This document shows, piece by piece, positions 21,245 to 29,489 of a DNA stretch of 64,000 nucleotides. This stretch comes from an uncultured Pseudomonadota bacterium (GTDB lineage Bacteria; Myxococcota_A; Bradymonadia; Bradymonadales; Bradymonadaceae): NCBI GenBank assembly GCA_913057905.1, contig CAJXPB010000002.1:248001-312000 (forward strand), written 5' to 3'. The translations under genes were made by a program, and so were the position numbers. Positions within the stretch are counted from its first letter, which is position 1. Every line of letters starts with the position of its first letter. A model generated the notes under the pieces. The model ran no database searches and was not told where the DNA came from. It was given only the letters and a program-made list of their open reading frames with translations.

Positions 21245-22525
21245 ATGACCGTTTCCGTCGAGGTCCCGACGCTCGGAGAATCCGTTACCGAAGCGATTAT
21301 CGCCCGTTGGCTGGTCGACGAAGGTGACTACATCTCCGCCGACGACATCATTGCCGAGCTCGACACCGACAAGATCAGTGTCGACGTCCCGGCCCCGGCC
21401 TCCGGAGTCGTCACCAGTCTGAAATACGACATCGACGACGATGTCGCCGTCGGCGAGGTGATCGCCGAGATCGACACCGACGCCGAGAAGCCCGAAGATC
21501 ACGGCGACGACAGCGACGACGACAGTGACGACGCGGACGAAGCCGCTGACGAGCAACCGGCCGCGGCCGCGGAAGCCGACGAGCCCGAGCCCGCCGAGGC
21601 GACCGAGGAGACAACCGAAGCGAAAGGCCCCGGCGTCGACGCCGACGAGTGGGAGCTGAGCCCGGCGGTCAAACGCCTGATCGACCAGCACGGCCTGGAC
21701 CCGGCCGCCATCGAGGGCACCGGCCCCGACGGCCGCATCACCAAGGGCGACGTCCTCGATCACGTCAATCGCGGCGGCTCGACGCCGACCCAGCGCGAGT
21801 CGGTCGAACCCGAGGTCTCGACCGAGCAGCGCGAGGAGCGGGTCAAAATGAGCTCGCTTCGCAAGACGGTGGCCGACCGGCTGTCGAACGTTCAGAACGA
21901 CACCGCCATGTTGACCACCTTCAACGAGGCGGACATGTCGGCGGTCATGGAGCTGCGCAAGAAGTATCAAGACCAGTTCGTCGACGAGTACGACACGAAG
22001 CTCGGCTTCATGTCGTTCTTCATCAAAGCGTCGATCGACGCGCTGAAGCGCTATCCGGCGGTCAACGCCGAGATCGACGACGACACGATCGTCTACAAAA
22101 ACTACTACAACGTCGGCGTCGCCGTCGGTGGGCCCAACGGCCTGGTCGTGCCGGTCATCGACAACGCCGATCAACTCAGCTTCGCCGACACCGAAGTCGC
22201 CATCCAGGACAAGGTCGACAAGGTCTTCGACAAGTCGCTGTCCCTGGACGACCTGCAGGGCGGGACCTTCACGATCTCGAACGGCGGCGTCTACGGCTCG
22301 ATGATGTCGACGCCGATCCTGAACCCGCCGCAGTCGGCGATTCTGGGCATGCACAACATCGTCGAGCGCCCCGTCGCCGTCGACGGCGAAGTCGAGATCC
22401 GGCCGATCATGTATCTGGCCCTGAGCTACGACCACCGTATCATCGACGGCAAAGAGGCCGTCTCCTTCTTGAAGCGCATCAAAGAGTGCATCGAAAACCC
22501 GGAGCGGATGCTCCTGGAAGTCTGA
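21245..22525 (+). CDS. sucB: Dihydrolipoyllysine-residue succinyltransferase (E2 of 2-oxoglutarate dehydrogenase)
   Basis: This 426-aa protein is the core of the complex. Residues 1-77 form one lipoyl domain, with lipoylated K43 in [11 protein letters not shown] long Asp/Glu/Ala linker follows (78-134), then the E1/E3-binding domain (about 137-175, [20 protein letters not shown]). The catalytic acyltransferase domain has the active-site SYDHRIIDG (H397, D401). The [12 protein letters not shown] start is diagnostic for the succinyl type rather than acetyl type. AGAAGGAA sits just before the ATG. It lies 93 bp after sucA and 25 bp before lpd. Confidence 0.96.
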   Translation: MTVSVEVPTLGESVTEAIIARWLVDEGDYISADDIIAELDTDKISVDVPAPASGVVTSLKYDIDDDVAVGEVIAEIDTDAEKPEDHGDDSDDDSDDADEAADEQPAAAAEADEPEPAEATEETTEAKGPGVDADEWELSPAVKRLIDQHGLDPAAIEGTGPDGRITKGDVLDHVNRGGSTPTQRESVEPEVSTEQREERVKMSSLRKTVADRLSNVQNDTAMLTTFNEADMSAVMELRKKYQDQFVDEYDTKLGFMSFFIKASIDALKRYPAVNAEIDDDTIVYKNYYNVGVAVGGPNGLVVPVIDNADQLSFADTEVAIQDKVDKVFDKSLSLDDLQGGTFTISNGGVYGSMMSTPILNPPQSAILGMHNIVERPVAVDGEVEIRPIMYLALSYDHRIIDGKEAVSFLKRIKECIENPERMLLEV

Positions 22526-22550
22526 GCACTCGAACACACCGAGGAACCCT

Positions 22551-23951
22551 ATGTATGACCTGGTAGTGATTGGATCCGGGCCGGGCGGCTATGTCGCCGC
22601 CATCAAGGCCGCCCAGATGGGTATGGATGTCGCCTGCGTCGAAAAGTACGACGACTTCGGTGGCACCTGCCTGAACGTCGGCTGTATCCCCAGCAAGGCC
22701 TTGCTGGAGGCCAGCCACAAATACGAAGAAGCCCGGGAAGATCTGGGAGATCTCGGCATCGAGATCGACGGGGTCTCCCTGGATCTCGACAAGATGCAGG
22801 CTCACCGTGAAAAGTCGGTCAAATCCGGCACGAACGGCGTCAAATTCCTCTTCGACAAATACGGCGTAGACGGGCTCCACGGCCACGCCACCATCCAGGA
22901 CGCCAACACCGTCGACATCGAGGGCGGCGACACCCTGGAGACCGACAAGATCCTGATCGCCACCGGCTCTAAACCCGCCTCGCTCCCGGGCATCGACTTC
23001 GACGACGAGCACATCGTCGACTCGACCTGGGCGCTGGAGTTCGACGAGGTACCCGACGACTTCATTGTCATCGGCGGCGGCTACATCGGCCTGGAGATGG
23101 GCTCGGTCTGGAGCCGACTCGGATCGAACGTCACGGTCCTCGAATTCCTGCCGCGTATCCTCGCCGGCTTCACCGACGAGGATGTCGCCGACGAGGCCCA
23201 GAAACTCTTCGGCAAACAGGGGCTCAACTTCGAGCTTGAAGTCGAGGTCACCGACGCCGAGGTCATCGACGGCGACGACGGCAAACGCGTCCGCGTCACC
23301 TACACCGACCGCGACTCCGGCGACGAGGAGACCGTCGAGGCCGACAAGGTCCTCGTCAGCGTCGGCCGCGTGCCCTACACCGAAGGGCTCGGGCTGGAAA
23401 ACATCGACCTGGATACCGACGACAATGGCTTCCTGGATGTCGACCACAACTTCGAGACCGACGTCGACGGCGTCTACGCCATCGGCGATGTAACCGGCGA
23501 CCCGATGCTCGCTCACAAGGCCGAAGACGAGGGTGTCGTCGCCGTCGAACGGATGAACGGCGTCACCTCGCACATCAACTACGATGCGATTCCCGGCGTG
23601 GTCTACACCCACCCCGAGATCGCGGCGGTCGGCGCCAGCGAGGCCGACCTTCAGGACGAGGGCGTCGACTACGAGCGCGGCGAGTTCAGTTTCCGCGCCA
23701 ACGGTCGCGCCCGAGCCATGAACGACCTGGACGGCTTCGCCAAAATTCTGACCGATGCCGAGAGCGACAAGATCCTCGGCGCCCAGATCATCGGCCCCCG
23801 CGCCGGCGACCTGATCAGCGAACTCGTCGTCGCCATGGAGTTCCACGGCAGCTCCGAGGACGTCGCCCGCTCCTCGCATGCACACCCGTCGCTGTCGGAG
23901 GTCGTCAAAGAAGCCGCCCTCGACGCCCACGGCGATCCCTTGAATTCCTGA
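22551..23951 (+). CDS. lpd: Dihydrolipoyl dehydrogenase (E3)
   Basis: This 466-aa flavoprotein re-oxidises dihydrolipoamide with NAD+. It shows the FAD-binding GSGPGGYVAA, the redox-active disulfide in GGTCLNVGCIPSK (C40, C45), the NAD-binding IGGGYIGLEMGSVW, the second FAD motif (VDGVYAIGDV) and the C-terminal active-site H-x-H-P-S-LSE segment (HAHPSLSE). GAGGAA precedes the ATG. As third gene of the operon it supplies the E3 of the 2-oxoglutarate complex, and may also serve other lipoamide complexes encoded elsewhere. Confidence 0.97.
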   Translation: MYDLVVIGSGPGGYVAAIKAAQMGMDVACVEKYDDFGGTCLNVGCIPSKALLEASHKYEEAREDLGDLGIEIDGVSLDLDKMQAHREKSVKSGTNGVKFLFDKYGVDGLHGHATIQDANTVDIEGGDTLETDKILIATGSKPASLPGIDFDDEHIVDSTWALEFDEVPDDFIVIGGGYIGLEMGSVWSRLGSNVTVLEFLPRILAGFTDEDVADEAQKLFGKQGLNFELEVEVTDAEVIDGDDGKRVRVTYTDRDSGDEETVEADKVLVSVGRVPYTEGLGLENIDLDTDDNGFLDVDHNFETDVDGVYAIGDVTGDPMLAHKAEDEGVVAVERMNGVTSHINYDAIPGVVYTHPEIAAVGASEADLQDEGVDYERGEFSFRANGRARAMNDLDGFAKILTDAESDKILGAQIIGPRAGDLISELVVAMEFHGSSEDVARSSHAHPSLSEVVKEAALDAHGDPLNS

Positions 23952-23996
23952 GGGGACGCCTGCCGGACGCTCCCGGCAGCCGCACCTCAATGATCG

Positions 23997-24953
23997 ATGC
24001 GAAACGACTCGTCGGCTACAATCCGAAGATGGCTGTTTGCTGCCGCCGTCGCCCTCTGCTTTGTCCTCCCGGGCACCTCTACGGCCACGCCTCCCGCCTC
24101 TTCGACCTTTGGCCCTCACCTCGAGGTCACGAGCGTCCTCCGAGACCGCCTGCGCACGAGCTCCCCCGACGACATCGCCAGCACCCCCGATGCCCTGCTT
24201 CGAGACCTGGGCACCCGACTTGTGCCGCCGTCGATTCTGGCGGCCTTTCAGAATACGAATACGCCGGGCCCCTTCGACTGGGACGGCGCCCGGCATCTCG
24301 ACGACGGCGAGACCTACAACGTCCTGGTCATCGGCGACTCCCTGGCCACCGGCCTCCATGCCGGTCTCGTCGGACTGCTGGGCCAGCGCGACGACATCAA
24401 TCTCATCCGCCAATCCAAACGCTCCACCGGCCTGGTCAACGACGGCTATTACGACTGGCCCAAACACGCTCGTCGACTCGCCAACCGTTATCGAATCGAT
24501 GCCGCCGTCATCGCGCTGGGGGCCAATGACCGGATGAACATGGTCACCGACGACGGCGTCCATCGGCTCTTCAACGACGCCTGGACCGAGCACTACACCG
24601 ACCGCATCGACCGGGTGATCGCCGCCCTCAAGGACGACGGCGCCGCCATCTACTGGATGGGCATGCCGATCGTCGAAGGCGAGGAGTTCGCCAGAAAGAT
24701 GAAGAACCTCAACGCCCTGTATCGCAAGCAGGCCTCCAAACGGAACATCCGCTACATCTCCGCCTGGGATCGCACCTCGACCGACGCCGGCGAGGTCAAA
24801 GAAACCTACCTCACCCCCGACGGCACCCGCCGTCGCCTGCGGCTACACGACGGCGTCCACTTTACCTGGAACGGCTACAACTACCTCGCCCGCCCGCTAG
24901 CGAGTTGGTTGCTTCACGATTTTGGACTGCGGCCAATGGGAGAGGGTCGGTAG
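23997..24953 (+). CDS. Secreted SGNH/GDSL-family protein (DUF459-like)
   Basis: This 318-aa protein has an N-terminal signal peptide (RRWLFAAAVALCFVLPGTSTA). It also has the blocks of an SGNH hydrolase: block I GDSLATGL with the nucleophile Ser, block III GANDRMN, and block V DGVHFTWNGY, where Asp and His complete the triad. This pattern, with MGMPIV before block V, resembles the DUF459 branch often found near acetylation or polysaccharide modules. It starts 45 bp after lpd on the same strand, so it may be co-transcribed, but has no evident link to the TCA genes. The substrate is unknown; an acyl or acetyl group on an envelope glycan is likely. Confidence 0.75.
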   Translation: MRNDSSATIRRWLFAAAVALCFVLPGTSTATPPASSTFGPHLEVTSVLRDRLRTSSPDDIASTPDALLRDLGTRLVPPSILAAFQNTNTPGPFDWDGARHLDDGETYNVLVIGDSLATGLHAGLVGLLGQRDDINLIRQSKRSTGLVNDGYYDWPKHARRLANRYRIDAAVIALGANDRMNMVTDDGVHRLFNDAWTEHYTDRIDRVIAALKDDGAAIYWMGMPIVEGEEFARKMKNLNALYRKQASKRNIRYISAWDRTSTDAGEVKETYLTPDGTRRRLRLHDGVHFTWNGYNYLARPLASWLLHDFGLRPMGEGR

Positions 24954-24976
24954 CTGAAGGTTTCGGCGCGCGGGAG

Positions 24977-25093
24977 CCGCGTCTCGCGTAGGACGTACGA
25001 GGTACGACGATCTCCGCGTATCACGTTCCCGCGTCTCGCGTACGACGTACGAGGTACGACGATCTCCGCTTATCACGTTCCCGCGTCTCGCGA
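24977..25093. repeat. 52-bp tandem repeat, 2.25 copies
   Basis: Units begin at 24977, 25029 and 25081, each with CCGCGTCTCGCG. The first two full copies are almost identical and contain a near-palindrome GACGTACGAGGTACGACG. The third copy is truncated. Confidence 0.85.
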
Positions 25094-25209
25094 CGGGCCT
25101 TAGAATCTGCGACGTTTGACGACTCCCCCGGAGTTCACCTCCGCGGGTGACAACGATCGCCAGCCGGCCGGCTGGCGCCTCCTCTTGATATTCGACTTCT
25201 CGAGGACGG

Positions 25210-25300
25210 GGAATCGCGGTGATTCAAGATTACGGCACGGGCCAGGTGTGGCGATAGCCCGATGGACACCCCGGCCTCGCGCCGCGGAATAACCCGTGGT
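25210..25300 (+). repeat. Dispersed intergenic palindromic element, copy A
   Basis: It shares with copies B and D the order GGAATCG, GATTnCGGCACGGG, AGGTGT, CCCGGCCTCGCG and CCGCGGAATA, but lacks the central hairpins, so it looks like a short form. Confidence 0.55.
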
Positions 25301-25514
25301 CCTCGCTCTTGGACTCTTCAACGTCCTTCAAACGGTCGAGGCCACAAGCACGTAGATCATGGGCCGATGCAGCCCGCTAGCACGCAGTTTCAGCCGGCTG
25401 CCCCGGTCGCTGGCACGTAATTCGGTAGCCAGCCGACCCCGTGCTCGCAGATATCCCGCCAACGCGAACTCGATTGCTCCGCTGAAATTGACAGCAGCTC
25501 CGACGCCGTCAGTC

Positions 25515-25610
25515 GGGGCGCGCCGAAGGCGCGTATCGATCACCCCGATGCGATGGACGCGCCCTCTGGGCGCGCTCCGAGCCCGGGGGTGTCCAGCCCG
25601 CGAAGACCTA
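25515..25610 (-). repeat. Dispersed intergenic palindromic element, diverged copy A'
   Basis: Read on the minus strand it has the same order as copy B: GGACACCCCCGGGCTCG, a hairpin (25559-25564 with 25568-25573), ATCGCATCGGGGTGATCG, then a second hairpin (25519-25524 with 25528-25533). Stem sequences differ from copy B but pairing is kept. Confidence 0.45.
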
Positions 25611-25636
25611 CCCTAGCCCGAACTCCCCAACCACCG

Positions 25637-25665
25637 TTGACAACCCACGGGCCGATCCTTAATCT
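25637..25665 (+). promoter_or_regulatory. Sigma-70-type promoter of the iron-uptake operon
   Basis: Perfect TTGACA (25637-25642), a 17-bp spacer and TAATCT (25660-25665, 3 of 6 matches). The predicted start falls at the Fur-box-like palindrome. Confidence 0.55.
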
Positions 25666-25677
25666 CCGCTGCCGCAG

Positions 25678-25704
25678 TGAAATTGAAACCTATTTTCATT
25701 TTCA
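25678..25704 (+). promoter_or_regulatory. Fur-box-like operator
   Basis: A 27-bp AT-rich palindrome centred at 25691, in a GC-rich context. The left half reads TGAAATTGAAA and the right half TTTTCATTTTCA; 10 or 11 of 13 positions pair between halves. This is the usual Fur pattern of interleaved TGAAAAT half-sites. It lies just downstream of the promoter and 22 bp before the receptor start, so iron-loaded Fur would block transcription. Confidence 0.75.
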
Positions 25705-25725
25705 AAGCGGACGACAACTCGACTC

Positions 25726-28224
25726 ATGCTCGCCGGCCTGACACAACTCGACCCGGGGATGATTCCCACGGCCCTGACCGTGGGTCTTCTCCTGGCGGTG
25801 ATCCCGGCCGGTGTGCAGAGTCAACCCGAGGGGAAATCGACGCCCAAAGCCAAGTTGCAGCGCCCTGAACTCACTGATTTCGTCCAGGCCGACTATCCGG
25901 ACGAAGCCCGCAAGGAGGGCGTTGCCGGTGACGTCGTCCTGATCCTGACCATCGATGCCGAGGGCCGGGTCCAGAAGGCGACGATTCAAAAAGGCCTGGG
26001 GCACGGACTCGATGAGGCCGCCAAGAAGGCCGCCCTTCAGTTTAAGTTCGAACCGGCCAAACGCGGTCAGAGGCCCGTTCGGTCGAGGATTCGGTATCGA
26101 TACACCTTCGAGCTGCCGGAGAAGCCAAAGCCAGAACCCGAGTCGGCCAACAAGGACCCCGAACCCGAACAATCGAAGCCTCCGGAGGCCATCGAGGTCA
26201 CGGTCCGCGGTCAGTCGCGGGCCGACGAGTTGCGCAACTCCGCCCGCTCCGTCGAAGTCCTGGATACGGAAGCCGCCAAGAAGGAGTCGGGCGACATGGG
26301 CGAAGTCGTCTCTCAGTCCGAGGGCGTCAACGTGCGTCGGACGGGCGGCCTCGGGTCGGGAAGCCGGCTGTCGATCCACGGCCTCAACGACAATCAGATC
26401 CGCTTCTTTCTGGATGGCGTGCCCCTGCGCTACGCTGGCTATCCCTTTGGCCTGGTCAATGTACCGGTCAACCTCATCGATCGGATCGACATCTACAAGG
26501 GCGTCGTCCCGGCGGATTTGGGCGCCGACGCCCTGGGCGGAGCCATCGACCTGATCCCGCCTCGATCGCCCGAGCGCACCGGCATGTACGCAAGCTACCA
26601 GGTCGGCTCCTTTGATACTCACCGGGTGACTCTGACCGGCACACTCAAGCGTCCCAGCGGCTTCTACGCCCGGGCCAACACCTTCTTCGACTACTCGAAG
26701 AACAACTACGAGGTCGATGTCGAGGTCGCCGATGACTCCGGGCAGTCTTACCAGGTCGAAGTTCCGCGGTTTCACGACGCGTACCGCGCGCTGGGCGGCG
26801 GACTCGAGTTCGGTGCGACGGGGCTCGACTGGGCCGACAACATCTCGGCGCGGGTCTTTATGGCGGACATGGACCGGGAGCTTCAGCACAACACGATCAT
26901 GACCGTGCCCTACGGCGGGGTCGAAGCCGGCCAGACCGCCGCCGGTGCCGTCCTGCGCTACGACCATGCGCCGACCGACCGGCTGACCCTGGATCTGAAC
27001 GCCGGCTACAACTTCACGCGCCGCAGCTTCGAGGACACCAGCACCTGCATCTACGACTGGTTCGGCCGCTGCGTCCGCGACGACAGCAGCCCCGGTGAAA
27101 TTGGCGAGTTTCCCACCGATCAGGTCGTCGACGAACACGCCGGTTACGCCCGGCTGAACGCCGACTGGGACATCGCCGACCATCACACCCTCAGCTTCTC
27201 GATGTCGCCGACGGTCGTGACCCGCACCGGAGAGCAACGCGCCGAAGCGGCCCGCACCGACCGGCGCGACCCACTTTCAGCCCAGCGCGACCTCTACAAT
27301 CTGGTGACGGGCGTCGAATACAGACTCACCCTCTTTGACGAACGCCTCGAGAACATCGCCTTCGTCAAAGACTACGTGCAGGCTGCCTTTACCGAGGAGC
27401 CGCTCCCGACGGGCGCATGGGTCGAAAACGACCGCATCACCCACCGAGTCGGCTTCGGCGATTCGCTGCGATTTCGCATCAACGACTGGCTGTCAACCAA
27501 GGCCTCCTACGAGTGGGCGACGCGCCTGCCGACCGCCGAAGAGATCTTTGGCAACGCCCGGCTCATTCAGCCGAACCTCGACTTGGAGCCGGAGCTCAGT
27601 CACAACGCCAACCTCAGCCTCAAAGCCGACAGCGAGACGAAGAACGCGGGGCGTTGGCAGGGTGAGGTAACGGGATTCGTGCGGGACACCAACGGCCTGA
27701 TCGTCCTGTTGGGCAACCGTGAATCCTACACCTATCAAAACGTTCTTCAGGCCCGCTCGGTCGGTGTGGAAGCGGCTGCCGGGTGGACCTCCAACGACGG
27801 CATTGTCGATGTCGACGGGAACGTCACCTACGTCGACCTTCGCAACACCTCCGACTCAGGAACCTACGCCGACTTCAAGGGCGATCGCATCCCCAATCGG
27901 CCGTACCTGTACGCCAACGGAAAGCTGCGGCTGAAAGCCGACGACGTCTTCAACGACGGCGATTCTCTGTCGGGCCGGTGGCGCACGCGGTTCGTCGGCT
28001 CGTACTACCGCGGCTGGGAGAGCCTGGGCGCCTCGGAGTTCAAGACCGAGATCCCGGCCCAACTCTCCCACTCGGTGGCGGTGACCTATCAGACCGGCTC
28101 CTCGTCGCCGTCGCTGTCGACCACCCTCGAAATTCAAAACCTCACAGACGCGAAGTTGTACGACTTCTTCGGGGTCCAGCGCCCGGGAAGATCGTTTTAC
28201 TTGAAAATGACGCTGGCCATCTAG
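25726..28224 (+). CDS. TonB-dependent siderophore-type receptor with an N-terminal TonB C-terminal domain
   Basis: This 832-aa outer-membrane receptor starts with a signal peptide (about 1-32, ending GVQS). Residues 45-130 are a TonB C-terminal domain (YPDEARKEGVAGDVVLILTIDAEGRV...KFEPAKRGQRPVRSRIRYRYTFEL). A Pro/Glu linker follows, then the Ton-box-like EAIEVTVRG, the plug (about 165-290, with GSRLSIHGLNDNQIRFFLDGVPL) and a 22-strand-type barrel ending in GRSFYLKMTLAI with an aromatic near the end. A TonB-domain/receptor fusion is known in myxobacterial iron genes of the MxcH type. A Fur-box-like site and promoter lie just upstream, and ExbB, ExbD and TonB genes follow in the operon, so iron-chelate uptake is the likely job. 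Confidence 0.9.
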   Translation: MLAGLTQLDPGMIPTALTVGLLLAVIPAGVQSQPEGKSTPKAKLQRPELTDFVQADYPDEARKEGVAGDVVLILTIDAEGRVQKATIQKGLGHGLDEAAKKAALQFKFEPAKRGQRPVRSRIRYRYTFELPEKPKPEPESANKDPEPEQSKPPEAIEVTVRGQSRADELRNSARSVEVLDTEAAKKESGDMGEVVSQSEGVNVRRTGGLGSGSRLSIHGLNDNQIRFFLDGVPLRYAGYPFGLVNVPVNLIDRIDIYKGVVPADLGADALGGAIDLIPPRSPERTGMYASYQVGSFDTHRVTLTGTLKRPSGFYARANTFFDYSKNNYEVDVEVADDSGQSYQVEVPRFHDAYRALGGGLEFGATGLDWADNISARVFMADMDRELQHNTIMTVPYGGVEAGQTAAGAVLRYDHAPTDRLTLDLNAGYNFTRRSFEDTSTCIYDWFGRCVRDDSSPGEIGEFPTDQVVDEHAGYARLNADWDIADHHTLSFSMSPTVVTRTGEQRAEAARTDRRDPLSAQRDLYNLVTGVEYRLTLFDERLENIAFVKDYVQAAFTEEPLPTGAWVENDRITHRVGFGDSLRFRINDWLSTKASYEWATRLPTAEEIFGNARLIQPNLDLEPELSHNANLSLKADSETKNAGRWQGEVTGFVRDTNGLIVLLGNRESYTYQNVLQARSVGVEAAAGWTSNDGIVDVDGNVTYVDLRNTSDSGTYADFKGDRIPNRPYLYANGKLRLKADDVFNDGDSLSGRWRTRFVGSYYRGWESLGASEFKTEIPAQLSHSVAVTYQTGSSSPSLSTTLEIQNLTDAKLYDFFGVQRPGRSFYLKMTLAI

Positions 28225-28238
28225 AACGGAGGAATCTC

Positions 28239-29474
28239 ATGAACTTGCGACGCACAGCTCTTGCCATCTTTCTCGGATTTGCCGTCGGATTCGCGGGCCT
28301 CGCAGGCTGCGGATCGACCGATGATCCCGTCGATGACGGAAACAACAATCAGGGCACAAGCTTCTCGAACGACTTCGCCCTGGCCACCACCGTCCTCGGC
28401 GAGTCGAACACGACCTACGTCTCGACCTTCAGCGATCTGAACGCACCGAACATCGACCTGGAGAGCGCCCGGGAGTACCCCGGCTACGCCACGATCGGCC
28501 GAACCGGCGACATGTTCTTCGTCGCCAGCGGAGATACGCCGAAGATCACGCGCTTCACGCCCGACCCCGAGACCGGTGAACTGTCGGAAGACGGCACACT
28601 CAACTTCAGCAACTACGTCACCGAGGCGCCGCTGTACGCCAACGTCTTCGCCAACTCGACGACGGCGTACCTGGACCAGGAAGACAAGGGCCACGTCATC
28701 TGGAATCCCGAAGAAATGACCATCGAGGGCGACTCTCGCACCTCGCAGGTCGACGCCGAGGTCGACGGGCTCTCCTCGTTCCGTGCCTTCCGACGCGGAA
28801 GCGTCGTGCGCGGCAACCTCGTCTTTCAGCCATTCCACTGGCGCGGGCCGGACTTCTACGAGTTCGCCGACACCTCCAAGATCGTCGTCTACAATGCCGA
28901 CGACAACAGCGTTCAGAATGTCATCGAAGCGCCCTGCCCCGGTCTGGACGTCGGGACCAAGGACGAAGACGGCAACATCTACTTCACGACCTGGGTCAAC
29001 GCCGTCTCGGCTCCGGTTCTCGAAGGCGAAGAAAACACCCACTCGCGGTGCGCCGTGAAGATCAACGCCGGCGAGACGACGCTCAACGAAAGCTGGACCA
29101 AGAATCTCTCGCAGTGGGCCGATGGCAGCCCGGTGGCCGCCCTTCGCATCATCGACGGCTCGACCGCCGTCGCCGCCGTCCTGGATGAGAGCCGCGTCGA
29201 GACCGGTGCCGACGCCGACCCCTCTCAGATCACCTACGCCGCCAACTGGAAACTCCACCGCATCGACCTCGAAGAGGGCACGACCGAAGAGATCCCGGGC
29301 ATCGGCTACATCGCCGGTGGCTACTACGCCTTCGAACTCGACGGTCGACTCTTCGCGACCCTGCCGTCCTCCGACTACTCCTCGACGACGGTCTACGAGC
29401 TGTCAGCGAGCGGGCCCGCCGAGGAGAAATTCTCCACGCAGGGTTGGGTCTACCAGATGGTCAACCTGAAGTGA
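28239..29474 (+). CDS. MxcI/DUF4374-like lipoprotein of the iron operon
   Basis: This 411-aa lipoprotein has a lipobox GLAGC after a hydrophobic leader, then an acidic Asn-rich linker. The body has repeated beta-rich units (TFSDLNA, IGRTGDMFFVASGDTPKITRF, VVYNADDN, GYIAGGYYAFELDGRLFATLPSSDYSSTT) like a beta-propeller. It resembles the MxcI-type or DUF4374 proteins that accompany siderophore receptors; this is from memory. The ATG at 28239 is fixed by GGAGGAA 7 nt upstream; the open frame extends far back into the receptor gene in another frame and that part is not coding. It may bind the ferri-siderophore or a released product in the periplasm. Confidence 0.75.
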   Translation: MNLRRTALAIFLGFAVGFAGLAGCGSTDDPVDDGNNNQGTSFSNDFALATTVLGESNTTYVSTFSDLNAPNIDLESAREYPGYATIGRTGDMFFVASGDTPKITRFTPDPETGELSEDGTLNFSNYVTEAPLYANVFANSTTAYLDQEDKGHVIWNPEEMTIEGDSRTSQVDAEVDGLSSFRAFRRGSVVRGNLVFQPFHWRGPDFYEFADTSKIVVYNADDNSVQNVIEAPCPGLDVGTKDEDGNIYFTTWVNAVSAPVLEGEENTHSRCAVKINAGETTLNESWTKNLSQWADGSPVAALRIIDGSTAVAAVLDESRVETGADADPSQITYAANWKLHRIDLEEGTTEEIPGIGYIAGGYYAFELDGRLFATLPSSDYSSTTVYELSASGPAEEKFSTQGWVYQMVNLK

Positions 29475-29489
29475 CGCTCTGAGGCGTTC

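Larger units (their letters stand above)
24954..25636. other. Repeat-rich non-coding region upstream of the iron operon
   Basis: A stretch of about 680 bp with no gene I can support. The short open frames lack coding character. It contains a 52-bp tandem repeat (24977-25093), a palindromic element copy (25210-25300) and an inverted, diverged copy (25515-25610). The remainder shows nothing recognisable. Confidence 0.6.

Noticed and set aside
22479-24593. 704-codon minus-strand open frame across lpd and the SGNH gene
   Set aside because: It spans two real genes in antisense and has low-complexity Val/Gly/Asp content. High GC makes stop-free mirror frames common here.
24954-25725. CRISPR array suggested by the repeats
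   Set aside because: The 52-bp units are direct tandem copies with no unique spacers, and there are no cas genes in the window.
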